The notes beneath the pieces were generated by a model. It saw only the letters and a list, made by a program, of their open reading frames with translations. It made no database searches and was not told where the DNA came from. The position numbers and the translations under genes were made by a program. 64,000 bases of DNA, from the NCBI GenBank assembly GCA_964638715.1, contig CAZWZF010000018.1, positions 26,164-90,163 of the forward strand. The letters are read 5' to 3'. This DNA is from JBAXQQ01 sp037131695. GTDB lineage: Bacteria; Armatimonadota; Hebobacteria; CAIYQO01. Positions 1-8,394 of the stretch are shown here, one piece after another. How positions within the stretch are numbered: the first letter of the stretch is position 1; each line of letters begins with the position of its first letter.

Positions 1-159
1 CCACATTGCCAATCCTGGCAATTTTCCTGGATCAAGCTGTCCCTGAGTAAAGGCTCGTGGATCAAGGCCAACACGCTTTATCATCTCTTCGTCAGTTTCC
101 GCCCAAAGTCGGCTGACAAAACATAATATTAACATAACTCCAAATAGAGTTCGACTCAT
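1..159 (-). CDS. Secreted protein, N-terminal part only (runs off the window)
   Basis: Fifty-three codons are open from an ATG at 157-159 to the window edge. The start is supported by an AGGGG ribosome-binding site six bases upstream. The first 20 or so residues form a signal peptide (MSRTLFGVMLILCFVSRLWA, then ETDEE), so the product is exported. The visible mature part (MIKRVGLDPRAFTQGQLDPG) matches no family I recognise. It points the same way as the pseudopilin genes that follow, 167 bases away, and may be the last gene of their transcription unit or have its own promoter. Function unknown. Confidence 0.6.
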   Translation of the reverse strand, partial: MSRTLFGVMLILCFVSRLWAETDEEMIKRVGLDPRAFTQGQLDPGKLPGLAMW

Positions 160-326
160 AAAAAACCCCTATTTAAAAATGGTGCCACAGATTACTACTT
201 TTTTAAAATAAAGCTAAAAAAATCCTCGTTACCGCAATTACCATGAATTTTCTACATTATTCAATTACAGTTATTACGATAACGAGGTGATAAGTTTATC
301 TTGTAATATTCACATAATCGAGTTTA
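160..326. other. Noncoding gap with separated inverted repeat
   Basis: AT-rich spacer between the pseudopilin pair and the partial secreted gene. It holds CCTCGTTA (near 223) and TAACGAGG (near 281), an 8-bp inverted repeat about 50 bases apart. This could be an operator pair or chance. I see no convincing terminator. Confidence 0.25.
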
Positions 327-1376
327 TTACTGCGTTTGTACTAAAGATACTACTGTATAAGGCTTATTGCCAGCAGTTACTTTATTATAATTCGAAATTT
401 CACAGGCGGTGTTATTTGTTTGGATAAAATAAACATTATTTACTCCACCTGTCGGTGCTGGCAATGGTTTGAATACCAGATAAGATCCAGCTTTAATGGT
501 TGATGCCGGATAACCTATAGAACTTGATACTAAGCCTATTTGCGCCCACCACCATTTACCTACAGTATCTCCACGTGCCATCACCATTATCACGGTACGT
601 AATGAAGTCGGACAATCATTCACCATACGAAAAACAATGCGATCAGTGGATCTTATAGTTCCGCTTTGCACTCTGGTTGTTGTATAAATATTTGTGCCTG
701 ATACAGTGAGATTGAACAACTTATCCTTCGTTCTATCTATACCATCACCCAGTAATGGAGCGTTGCCAGTCTGAACAAATTGAAGTTGTGAAGGATGGTT
801 ATAATCAGAGAAATTCCAGGCCGATGGACAAGTATTTGATGAACTCCCACTGTCTGCATCAGTAGAATTCAATTGGTAAATTGGCCAACTTTGCGGTGAT
901 CCTTTATATAATCCTACATGACCATCTACAGCACTGGCAATGTATCCGCTACTGTGACGGGTATCAATATCCGCACCACTGCTTAATATATTGGGCAATG
1001 CAGCGCTGGAAGATACATCTGCAGTTAACAGTGTATCAGATGGCGATTTTATGTATCCAATTGAAAGGTTACTGATTGCAGAATTATAACCATATCCATT
1101 AGGAACGGTAGTTCCCAGGGTTGGACAGCGTAAAATACCACGGTCAAGATTAATGTCATTCCATACACTGGTTGATGCTGGCATCAATTCTCCATGATCC
1201 TGAGAATACATGGTCATGCCAACAGCGATTTGCCGTTGGTTATTAGTACAGGTAGTCTGACGGGCTTTTTCACGGGCACGTGCAAAGACCGGGAATAGAA
1301 TTGCGGCCAAAATGGCAATAATGGCAATCACAACCAGCAATTCGATTAAGGTAAACCCTTTGCGATTAATAAGCAT
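327..1376 (-). CDS. Type II secretion/prepilin-like protein with H-X9-DG motif (pseudopilin 1)
   Basis: A 349-residue protein. The reading frame is open further upstream, but the start at 1376 has AGGAG eight bases before it and places the prepilin cleavage motif correctly (MLINRKG then FTLIELLVV). Residues 7-30 are the class III signal and transmembrane helix, followed by the conserved [15 protein letters not shown] stretch. A CP motif and [12 protein letters not shown] form the H-X9-DG signature of prepilin-processing-associated proteins, which occur as large paralogue sets in PVC and Armatimonadota-type genomes. The roughly 190-residue C-terminal domain is variable and ends with a hydrophobic beta-rich tail ([10 protein letters not shown]). 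Only 22 bases separate it from pseudopilin 2, so the two are probably co-transcribed. Role inferred: surface or secretion-associated adhesin or substrate binder. Confidence 0.85.
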   Translation of the reverse strand: MLINRKGFTLIELLVVIAIIAILAAILFPVFARAREKARQTTCTNNQRQIAVGMTMYSQDHGELMPASTSVWNDINLDRGILRCPTLGTTVPNGYGYNSAISNLSIGYIKSPSDTLLTADVSSSAALPNILSSGADIDTRHSSGYIASAVDGHVGLYKGSPQSWPIYQLNSTDADSGSSSNTCPSAWNFSDYNHPSQLQFVQTGNAPLLGDGIDRTKDKLFNLTVSGTNIYTTTRVQSGTIRSTDRIVFRMVNDCPTSLRTVIMVMARGDTVGKWWWAQIGLVSSSIGYPASTIKAGSYLVFKPLPAPTGGVNNVYFIQTNNTACEISNYNKVTAGNKPYTVVSLVQTQ

Positions 1377-1398
1377 CGTATTATCTCCTTTTTTATAA

Positions 1399-2439
1399 TT
1401 ATGGATTTTGAGTAAGTGTGACCATATATGCAGATACCTGTTGTGGGTCACAATTGGTATTATTATTCTGAATAATATATTTATTTGTCGTTCCAACCGG
1501 CGGTGCTGTTTGCATTGGTTTATACACTATGTATGAACCTGCGGCTAAAGGAAACCCCAGATTAGTTGAATTACCTTCTGAGGAGTTGGATACAAAACCA
1601 AACGTCCCCCATTTCCAGGTAGTTGCAGTAACGCCCATTCCGGAAACTAATAAGTTTATCCGCTGGGTAATTACTGTTTTAGTTAGAAAGACTATCCTGT
1701 CATTAGCGGTAATAGCACCATTAGCCACGCTGGTTGTGGTATTAACATTACTCCCGGATTGACTTAATTCAAATAACTTATCTGTGCTTTTAAGAAAACC
1801 ATCGGTATTTAATATCGGTCCCGAGCCTGAAGCCATGGGTGGTTGAGTTATGTGATTATAACCAATTAGGTACCATACCCCTGGTGTTGCAGTATCAACA
1901 TTTGATCCCATACTATAATCAGAACTGGTGATTTGCATTACTGGCCAGATAGCAGGCTGTAAATTAGTATAAGTGACATGACCGTCTATAAAACTTGTTA
2001 TATATCCTTCGCTATGTGCATTAATATCAATATCACCGTAAGTAGTTAATAGATTTTTAACATCTGGCATACAGTCTGCTGTGAGCATATAATCTGTTGG
2101 TGATGCTATTTCTCCAATTGACATCCCGGATAACTGTGCATTGTAACCATATCCATTAGGCTGTATTGATCCGCCTTTACTGGGACATTCCAATACTTTT
2201 GCATCAAGATTCAATTTACTCCAGGCATCTGTAGAGTTAGGAAATGATTCATCATGATCCTGGGCAAACATCTGCACTGTAGCCGCAATTTGCCTTTGAT
2301 TACTGGTACAGGTAGTCTGCCGTGCTTTTTCACGTGCACGTGCGAATACCGGGAATAGTATAGCCGCCAATATCGCAATTATCGATATTACGACTAATAG
2401 TTCAATGAGAGTAAACCCTCGTGTGCGATAACGCTTCAT
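1399..2439 (-). CDS. Type II secretion/prepilin-like protein with H-X9-DG motif (pseudopilin 2)
   Basis: A 346-residue paralogue of the preceding gene. MKRYRTRG precedes the [18 protein letters not shown] helix; then come [13 protein letters not shown], a CP motif and [12 protein letters not shown] (H-X9-DG). The C-terminal half aligns loosely with pseudopilin 1 and ends in the same style (SYIVYKPMQ, then NNTNCD), so the pair looks like a tandem duplication that has diverged. The start has GGAG nine bases upstream. It is the first gene of the pair. Its upstream region holds a palindrome and a motif shared with the adjacent LacI gene, which suggests LacI-family control. Confidence 0.87.
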   Translation of the reverse strand: MKRYRTRGFTLIELLVVISIIAILAAILFPVFARAREKARQTTCTSNQRQIAATVQMFAQDHDESFPNSTDAWSKLNLDAKVLECPSKGGSIQPNGYGYNAQLSGMSIGEIASPTDYMLTADCMPDVKNLLTTYGDIDINAHSEGYITSFIDGHVTYTNLQPAIWPVMQITSSDYSMGSNVDTATPGVWYLIGYNHITQPPMASGSGPILNTDGFLKSTDKLFELSQSGSNVNTTTSVANGAITANDRIVFLTKTVITQRINLLVSGMGVTATTWKWGTFGFVSNSSEGNSTNLGFPLAAGSYIVYKPMQTAPPVGTTNKYIIQNNNTNCDPQQVSAYMVTLTQNP

Positions 2440-2468
2440 AATATATCTCCTTTTTAGATATATAAATC

Positions 2469-2484
2469 AAACGGAAAACCGTTT
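2469..2484. promoter_or_regulatory. Perfect palindrome upstream of pseudopilin 2
   Basis: AAACGG-AAAA-CCGTTT is a 6-bp perfect inverted repeat with a 4-base spacer, 30 bases upstream of the pseudopilin 2 start. Its size and symmetry fit a LacI-family operator. A related site in reverse arrangement (CCGTT-TAAT-AACGG) lies upstream of pseudopilin 3 at 22401-22414. Confidence 0.4.
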
Positions 2485-2490
2485 TTGATA

Positions 2491-2513
2491 CTTCCCCGAT
2501 ACGTTATTGTTAC
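2491..2513. promoter_or_regulatory. Candidate LacI-1 operator, copy 1
   Basis: Core CCGATACGTTATTGTTAC. It matches 3633-3654 over most of its length. Copy 1 lies between the LacI-1 gene and pseudopilin 2, copy 2 immediately upstream of the LacI-1 start. Presence only at these two starts suggests autoregulation plus control of the pseudopilins. Confidence 0.45.
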
Positions 2514-2551
2514 TACACGTAAAAAATACGATGATTCTAAAAAATATTAAA

Positions 2552-3625
2552 TTATATTGCTGGTGGTGCTGTTGAACCGCGTAGAATAAGATTAGTAGGA
2601 ACAATTTCGACCGGGTCATAAGCTATTTGCTGGGTAATGCGCTGCAATAACAGTTGTGCACCCCGGCGTCCAACTTCTTCAAGAGGACTATGAACAGTCG
2701 TGAGCATATTATGCCCTTGTGCGTCCGGCAATGAATGTGTATCATCAAAACCAATTATGCTGATATCATCAGGTATGCTGTATTCCGCCCGTTGCAAATA
2801 TGCAGCTAAATTGCAAGCGGCAAGGTCATTACAAGCTAATATTGCAGTACATCCCGATTCTGAAATAATCTTTACCCAATTATTCTCCTGAAAACTTTCT
2901 CCTGTTTCCCATGGAATTTTGATAAACTCAACGTTTTCTTGCGGGCAAAAATCGCCACAAGCCTGACGCATACCATCCAGTCTTTGTTCTAATATATAGT
3001 CACCTGTCTGAAAATACCCGACTCTGCGATGTCCTAAAGCTAATAAATGCGCCATACCAGCGTAACTTCCAGCCCGGTAGTCAACTAAAACAGAAATACA
3101 ACCAGGATTTGGATCTAACAACGATAAAATCGGACGTTCACCGAATTGTGGTTCACTGCGTAACCTTGCTATCATATCCGGTAAATGGGCAGTACCACTC
3201 ATCAATACAGCACCGTCAATGTCACCACGAGTAAGCGGAACAGGGAATTGTAAACTTCTCAAATGATCTGTGTTTTCACCATTAGGAGAATAAAGCATTA
3301 AAGCAAAGCGTTCACGCTCAAGTTCTTCTGCCATTCCTACTAATATGCGCGAGAAAAATGGGTCAATAGTATACGATAACGGGAAACAAACCAAAATTGC
3401 ATGATTGAGTACAAATTGATCACTTTGACTTAGACGCAATCGGCGTGCAGAATGAAAACGTGTAGCATCGTAACCAAGTTCATCAGCCGCCTGCATTATT
3501 TTCTGAATAACTGCTTCACTAACATTTGCACGGTCACCCCTAAGCGCGCAAGAAACAGTGGAAACACTTACTCCACAATAGCGGGCAATATCTTTAATTG
3601 TAACGTTTGCCTGTTGAATTGACAT
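2552..3625 (-). CDS. LacI/GalR family transcriptional regulator (LacI-1)
   Basis: A 357-residue protein of normal family length. Residues 8-32 are the LacI helix-turn-helix (VTIKDIARYCGVSVSTVS), followed by the hinge helix region and a periplasmic-binding-protein-like effector domain with typical blocks (LALGHRRVGYF; AILACNDLAACNLAAYL; DISIIGFDD; TTVHSPLEEVGRRGAQLLLQRI). It should bind a palindromic operator and a sugar or sugar-derived ligand; the ligand cannot be read from sequence. It sits between the 3' end of the giant glycan-enzyme operon and the pseudopilin pair, all on the minus strand. A repeated motif lies at its start and beyond its stop. The regulatory target is inferred from position. 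Confidence 0.93.
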   Translation of the reverse strand: MSIQQANVTIKDIARYCGVSVSTVSCALRGDRANVSEAVIQKIMQAADELGYDATRFHSARRLRLSQSDQFVLNHAILVCFPLSYTIDPFFSRILVGMAEELERERFALMLYSPNGENTDHLRSLQFPVPLTRGDIDGAVLMSGTAHLPDMIARLRSEPQFGERPILSLLDPNPGCISVLVDYRAGSYAGMAHLLALGHRRVGYFQTGDYILEQRLDGMRQACGDFCPQENVEFIKIPWETGESFQENNWVKIISESGCTAILACNDLAACNLAAYLQRAEYSIPDDISIIGFDDTHSLPDAQGHNMLTTVHSPLEEVGRRGAQLLLQRITQQIAYDPVEIVPTNLILRGSTAPPAI

Positions 3626-3632
3626 TAATCCT

Positions 3633-3654
3633 CTTCCCGATACGTTATGGTAAC
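3633..3654. promoter_or_regulatory. Candidate LacI-1 operator, copy 2
   Basis: Core CCGATACGTTATGGTAAC, eight bases upstream of the LacI-1 start codon. It matches 2491-2513 except at a few positions. The near-palindromic centre GATACGTTAT has the central CG usual for LacI-family operators. Confidence 0.45.
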
Positions 3655-3913
3655 ACCTGAATTCTTAACTGTCAATAGTTTTCTAAAACTTTTTTATTTC
3701 CCTCTTCACTATCGTTTCTGATTATAGTGAATAGGGATATTTTCTCCTTCATAGTATGAAAGGCAATTATAATCAATATACAGCAAACTCAGTCATTTTT
3801 TCAACATTAATATCAGGTTCTCGCAAAACCTAATTTTTATTGTTTCAAATTGAAGTTTTGAATATAAATCAGGGTGTCGCAAGGTCTTGCAATTGCCTGA
3901 ATATATTTATTTT

Positions 3914-6900
3914 CTAATTCTTGGTATTTTCTATATTTTTCAATAAAAATAATCTGTAATCATGTCGTCTTATTGGACAAGATAACTGAGTTCCATCCCA
4001 TTCATATTTTCCATCAGGATCAACTTTACGTCGTTTTTCTATTGGTAATTTTTTCCAGGCATCCTTTTCATTATCCTCATCTTCATTATCAACTTTTTCA
4101 GCTTCTGGATCGTCTGTCAAAACTTTAGTAGTCGGGTCATTATCAAAATATGTCAAATAACCATTATCTAACTCACTAATGGTTATCTGACCATTAAATC
4201 CCATCTCCTTCAAATTTAGTGGTGTTTTAATTTCTACACGTTCATTCCCAACATTTGCTAATATTAACAATGCCTGCTCAGGCCGTATCCATGCGACAGC
4301 ATATATATTTTCAGGCAATGATAATGCAATTTTATTACCATTCCAGACTGATAGGGATTTTGTATTTGATTCAGCCATTTTGAAATAAGGCCAAACATTT
4401 TTTAAGATAGGTTGGGTTCCCTGATCAGTAATACCCAGAAGCACGGTAAACGCGCGAATCTGACGAAAAGCCCATGCCGGATATTTATCCGCAGGTTCAG
4501 AATTCCCCCATGGACCTAACCAAGTTGTGGTTATCCCCCATTTTGCTGGTTGATGAAACAACACCCTGTCAATCGACCAATGATCAATAAAATCAGTTTG
4601 ACTATTGTGAGATGAGTATTTATCTTCTCCATCAATAATTAAATCAAAAAAACTTTGATACGTAATAAAAACTGTGTGCGTTGAATGGGCCGATAATTTA
4701 GGAGTTATTCCATGATCAATCAGAATCTGTCTTATACGTTTTATGCGTTGTCGACATTGCAGGAAATGGTATCCTAACTGTAAATGACCATCAGGCAATT
4801 TATACGAACATGGCCCCGGCTCCGGAACACCCCACATATCATCCATGTATACGCCTTGTACTACACCTTTTGTCTCAATAACCCACTGTTCATAAGCCCA
4901 TGAAGCATAATCAACAAATTCTGGTCTTAACCACCAATCATCAGGATATGCTTCCAAAAATTCACGATTATCCGGTGGATCTCCACCTCCCCAATGCAAA
5001 TCCCAATAAAGTGAAGCAGCAAACTTTTCTTCATCATTGGGTTCTCTACCCCACATTTTTTTAAACGCTTCATTTCTGCTGTTAACAAGACCCAACAACT
5101 GCGAATCTGCGGGGACCAACAATTTACGCACCTTTTCCCAATTTTCATTTTCTGGCAACAAATTAAATGTTGTACCATCGCCGCCTTTAAGATTACATCC
5201 TGAAAAAGAATCTATAATCATGGGACCACAGTATCCGGCATCAGCAACTGTTCTCCAATTTGTAGAAAGTGGTTTAACAGGAATGGGTTGTAATCCAAAT
5301 TGAAATGATCGTGGCACGTTAAGAGACAATGGTTCAGCAATTATTGTTATGACTAAATCTACACCATCATTTTTTCTTATAACCTGTACTGCAGGAATAT
5401 CATTTTGTAACGTCCATCCTTTATCATTTTCTGCAAACCAGGCCATTCCCTGTTTCATTCCTGTCAGCATAATATATGGAATCATACTTCCACGTTGCCG
5501 CGTATCGCGTAAAACATTAGGATCAGTAGATGACAATACTAAACCAGGTGTATCCGAAACCCGTTTGACACCAGTCACTTTTGGATTACGAAAATCCTGT
5601 TTTCCAGACCACCAATGCAGCAATTCGGCAGATCTTGAGTTATAAGGAATAGTTAATGTTAATCTATCAAAATTAACGGGGGTATTCTCTGTGGTATTCA
5701 TGGTAACAGTAAAATAAATCATCCCGTCATATTCGGTATAAGCATCAGTAACAATAGAAATACCATCGCCTTTCATCCGGCCTTTTGTATCAATACGAAT
5801 ATCAGAAGCTTTAACAATTTCAATATCCTTATTATCCGATTTTAAAGGTAAAACTTTGTCACCATTTTTAAGTTCTAATTTAATTGGAGCACGTAATATT
5901 TTCTCCTGTGCTGAAATTATTTGCTCAGGGAAACCACATCCATCAAAAGTTATATCTCGTCCTATAACACTTACCACATTTTTATTAAATGTCATAGGTT
6001 TCCATCCTGGCATCACTTTGTCTGATATACCGGCTTTTGATTGCCACCATCTCGGTTTATTACGCACGAATATATTTTCTGTTTTAGCAACTTCGTTTCC
6101 ATCAGTATCCAAAGCTCGTGTGATAACCTTATACTTACCAAAATCAAATGGACCTGTCTGAATCTCATAATTTGTTGAATAATCTACTAAAGCAGGCGTG
6201 CGTACCATACCAAGTGTTACATTTTTTTCATTAATTACAGACGATTCAATTACCGCTACCTTTTTATAATCTGATATTAATGGCGTTGATTCTACCTTAA
6301 CGCGTCCAATAACACCATTACCTGATACAGATACCGATAATTCAGGAAGCTTAACAAGTTTTTGTCGCGGATCTGCTATAGCAATAATATTTGCGATTTC
6401 TGATGTTGTTAATGGTCGTCGGTATATTCTAAAATCATCTATCAGGGTTCCGTCAGTATTAGAGTTCTTGCCGAATTGCCCATCAAAAAACAACTTTGTT
6501 GGTTGCGAACCGACAAAAACATCCATCTGTTTATCCCGGTCATACCAGGCATTAGTGGCTACCTGAAAAGCAGCATCAGCAGAAACCTGAATACCATTTA
6601 TGTAATAACGCCATTTATCCTGTTGCCAGCATAATGTAATATGCGACCACTCACCCGGATGAAACTCCACCTGAGACGCGCTATTACTGTCAGGCATGCA
6701 AAACAAATTAAATGCCAACAGTGACGGATCATTCCCGCGCATTGGGTGTCGTGGTTTTGCTGTATCAGATAATTCTCCATATATTTTAAACAATGGAATT
6801 CTGGTTATATCATTATAATTTCGTCGAAAGTCCATGCTTTGAAAAGTATCCCATCCCATTGGGCGTACCCAGAAAGCAATAGTTCCGGAATTTGAAGAAA

Positions 6901-7987
6901 TCCACCCATTTCCGGAATATGTCAGTTTTGCCCCTTTTACTCCAAAACGTAAAGCGTTTCCCAGTACTCCATCAAGAAAACCATACATTTCCGGCACCGC
7001 GTCTTTTCCTATTCGTTTTGTTAATTCAGTTTCAACGACGTTTATTGTTTTTCCGTCAACAGAACAATTAAATGAATTGTCAAAAGGCAAATGTAATAAC
7101 AAATCTTCTGAATCACGGAAATATGGTTGAGTATATTGCTGTAATGGTTGTTTAGGGCGAACCCAATCTAAGTTATATGAATAATAAGAAACTGCAGTAG
7201 ATGAATGACGAATCTCATCTATTTTTCCGATAATTCCATTGTCAAGCGCGTCATTATTGCCAATCATTAATGAAGTGCAATATGATGCTTTATCTGTTTC
7301 CAATTTTCGATATTCATTTACCATTTTTCCATTAATATACAATCTGGCACTTTCAGCATTATCAGTAAATCTCCAATTCCAATTAAATGCCACATGTGTC
7401 CATTTTCGCAATGGTAAATTACTGACTGCCGTAAATGGTTTTTTATCCCATTCCAGAATTAAACCGCCGTCTTTGTTTATTAATATATCAAATGAACCAC
7501 TTGGTTGATGCAATAGATTCGCTGAAATTGTTGGATATTGAGATAAATATACCCAAAACTCGATGGTACGCTGTTTTGACATTGTCAAACCATCTAATAC
7601 AAGTGCTCCTTTACCTGAAAGCTCTGCTGCATCATAAAATCGACCTTCAGTAGTAGAAGTCACATTACCTTTTACTTGTATTGGAATACTATCCATCGTA
7701 TTTGCGTCATTATAAAAATAATCTATATCTTCTTCATCATCGTTATCCAGATTATTCAATTCTATAATGTTTGTATCATGACGCATATGGTCAAGATGAT
7801 ACAGGCGCGAGTTAACTTGAGCCGTATAGGGTTCCCAAAAAACTGATGAAGAAGGTGAGTAACTTGCAGCATTTGATACTGTAACAAATAAAAATAACCA
7901 CATAACTAATGAATTAATTTTAGGGACAATAATTTTAAATACACCCCAAAAATCAGACATTATTATTAATTGAATTTCTTGTTTCAT
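3914..7987 (-). CDS. Giant secreted protein: two LamG-like domains plus GH123/DUF6067-like glycosidase region
   Basis: A 1357-residue exported protein. A hydrophobic stretch (SLVMWLFLFVTVSNA) near residue 35 serves as the signal peptide; an internal start at 7960 is also possible. Two concanavalin/LamG-like domains follow (around 110-260, with FWVYLSQYP and WTHVAFNWNWR; and around 290-540, with IAFWVRP and WSHITLCW). Then come Ig-like strands and, from about 640, the region shared with its two downstream-operon paralogues (AWFAENDKGW, FGLQPIPVKPL). A TIM-barrel-like part carries YMDDMWG, the position of YFDN in the paralogues, so an acidic active site is likely. A short acidic stretch precedes the end. 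LamG domains probably bind carbohydrate. Last gene of the operon, 125 bases after the small gene. Exact substrate unknown. Confidence 0.75.
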   Translation of the reverse strand: MKQEIQLIIMSDFWGVFKIIVPKINSLVMWLFLFVTVSNAASYSPSSSVFWEPYTAQVNSRLYHLDHMRHDTNIIELNNLDNDDEEDIDYFYNDANTMDSIPIQVKGNVTSTTEGRFYDAAELSGKGALVLDGLTMSKQRTIEFWVYLSQYPTISANLLHQPSGSFDILINKDGGLILEWDKKPFTAVSNLPLRKWTHVAFNWNWRFTDNAESARLYINGKMVNEYRKLETDKASYCTSLMIGNNDALDNGIIGKIDEIRHSSTAVSYYSYNLDWVRPKQPLQQYTQPYFRDSEDLLLHLPFDNSFNCSVDGKTINVVETELTKRIGKDAVPEMYGFLDGVLGNALRFGVKGAKLTYSGNGWISSNSGTIAFWVRPMGWDTFQSMDFRRNYNDITRIPLFKIYGELSDTAKPRHPMRGNDPSLLAFNLFCMPDSNSASQVEFHPGEWSHITLCWQQDKWRYYINGIQVSADAAFQVATNAWYDRDKQMDVFVGSQPTKLFFDGQFGKNSNTDGTLIDDFRIYRRPLTTSEIANIIAIADPRQKLVKLPELSVSVSGNGVIGRVKVESTPLISDYKKVAVIESSVINEKNVTLGMVRTPALVDYSTNYEIQTGPFDFGKYKVITRALDTDGNEVAKTENIFVRNKPRWWQSKAGISDKVMPGWKPMTFNKNVVSVIGRDITFDGCGFPEQIISAQEKILRAPIKLELKNGDKVLPLKSDNKDIEIVKASDIRIDTKGRMKGDGISIVTDAYTEYDGMIYFTVTMNTTENTPVNFDRLTLTIPYNSRSAELLHWWSGKQDFRNPKVTGVKRVSDTPGLVLSSTDPNVLRDTRQRGSMIPYIMLTGMKQGMAWFAENDKGWTLQNDIPAVQVIRKNDGVDLVITIIAEPLSLNVPRSFQFGLQPIPVKPLSTNWRTVADAGYCGPMIIDSFSGCNLKGGDGTTFNLLPENENWEKVRKLLVPADSQLLGLVNSRNEAFKKMWGREPNDEEKFAASLYWDLHWGGGDPPDNREFLEAYPDDWWLRPEFVDYASWAYEQWVIETKGVVQGVYMDDMWGVPEPGPCSYKLPDGHLQLGYHFLQCRQRIKRIRQILIDHGITPKLSAHSTHTVFITYQSFFDLIIDGEDKYSSHNSQTDFIDHWSIDRVLFHQPAKWGITTTWLGPWGNSEPADKYPAWAFRQIRAFTVLLGITDQGTQPILKNVWPYFKMAESNTKSLSVWNGNKIALSLPENIYAVAWIRPEQALLILANVGNERVEIKTPLNLKEMGFNGQITISELDNGYLTYFDNDPTTKVLTDDPEAEKVDNEDEDNEKDAWKKLPIEKRRKVDPDGKYEWDGTQLSCPIRRHDYRLFLLKNIENTKN

Positions 7988-8112
7988 TCTATATAGTCCT
8001 TATTACCGGACAATCTATTGAATGTTTTACTGACAGGAAATTTCCAGTATCGTTTTGCCATTCAACAAACATCGAGTTCTACCACGTCCATTTGTATTAT
8101 TCCATTCAAATG

Positions 8113-8379
8113 CTATTTATTACCGTTTAATTTCAATACTGGATTATCTGGTGAAAAGAATGATATCGGTGTATAGCCATTGCCAAGCAATTCAATCCGC
8201 AATGCTTCACCTTTAATTTCAGTATTCAAAACTTCTGCATCAACAGCTAACTGTAATACCGAGTGCGAAGATACTGATGGGTCGTATTCAACTATAATGT
8301 CATGTCTGCCATCTGGTAATCGCGAGAATTTTATTGATCCAACAATAGTTTTTCCATCAATTAAACTTTTTTCTGTCAT
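8113..8379 (-). CDS. Small protein of unknown function in the glycan-enzyme operon
   Basis: An 88-residue open frame starting 15 bases after the upstream enzyme gene, without a good ribosome-binding site, so translation may depend on coupling. It has no signal peptide. The sequence alternates hydrophobic and charged residues like a small beta-sandwich (IKFSRLPDGRHDIIVEYD resembles strands in the neighbouring giant enzymes). It may be a detached accessory beta domain of the preceding enzyme or a remnant of one. I do not recognise a family. Confidence 0.5.
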   Translation of the reverse strand: MTEKSLIDGKTIVGSIKFSRLPDGRHDIIVEYDPSVSSHSVLQLAVDAEVLNTEIKGEALRIELLGNGYTPISFFSPDNPVLKLNGNK

Positions 8380-8394
8380 GTTTTAATTGATTAA

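Noticed and set aside
8024..8112. Open stretch after the small gene (EWNNTNGRGRTRCLLNGKT) as a continuation by readthrough or frameshift
   Set aside because: It is in another frame and preceded by stop codons. The similarity to neighbouring beta domains is too short to support.
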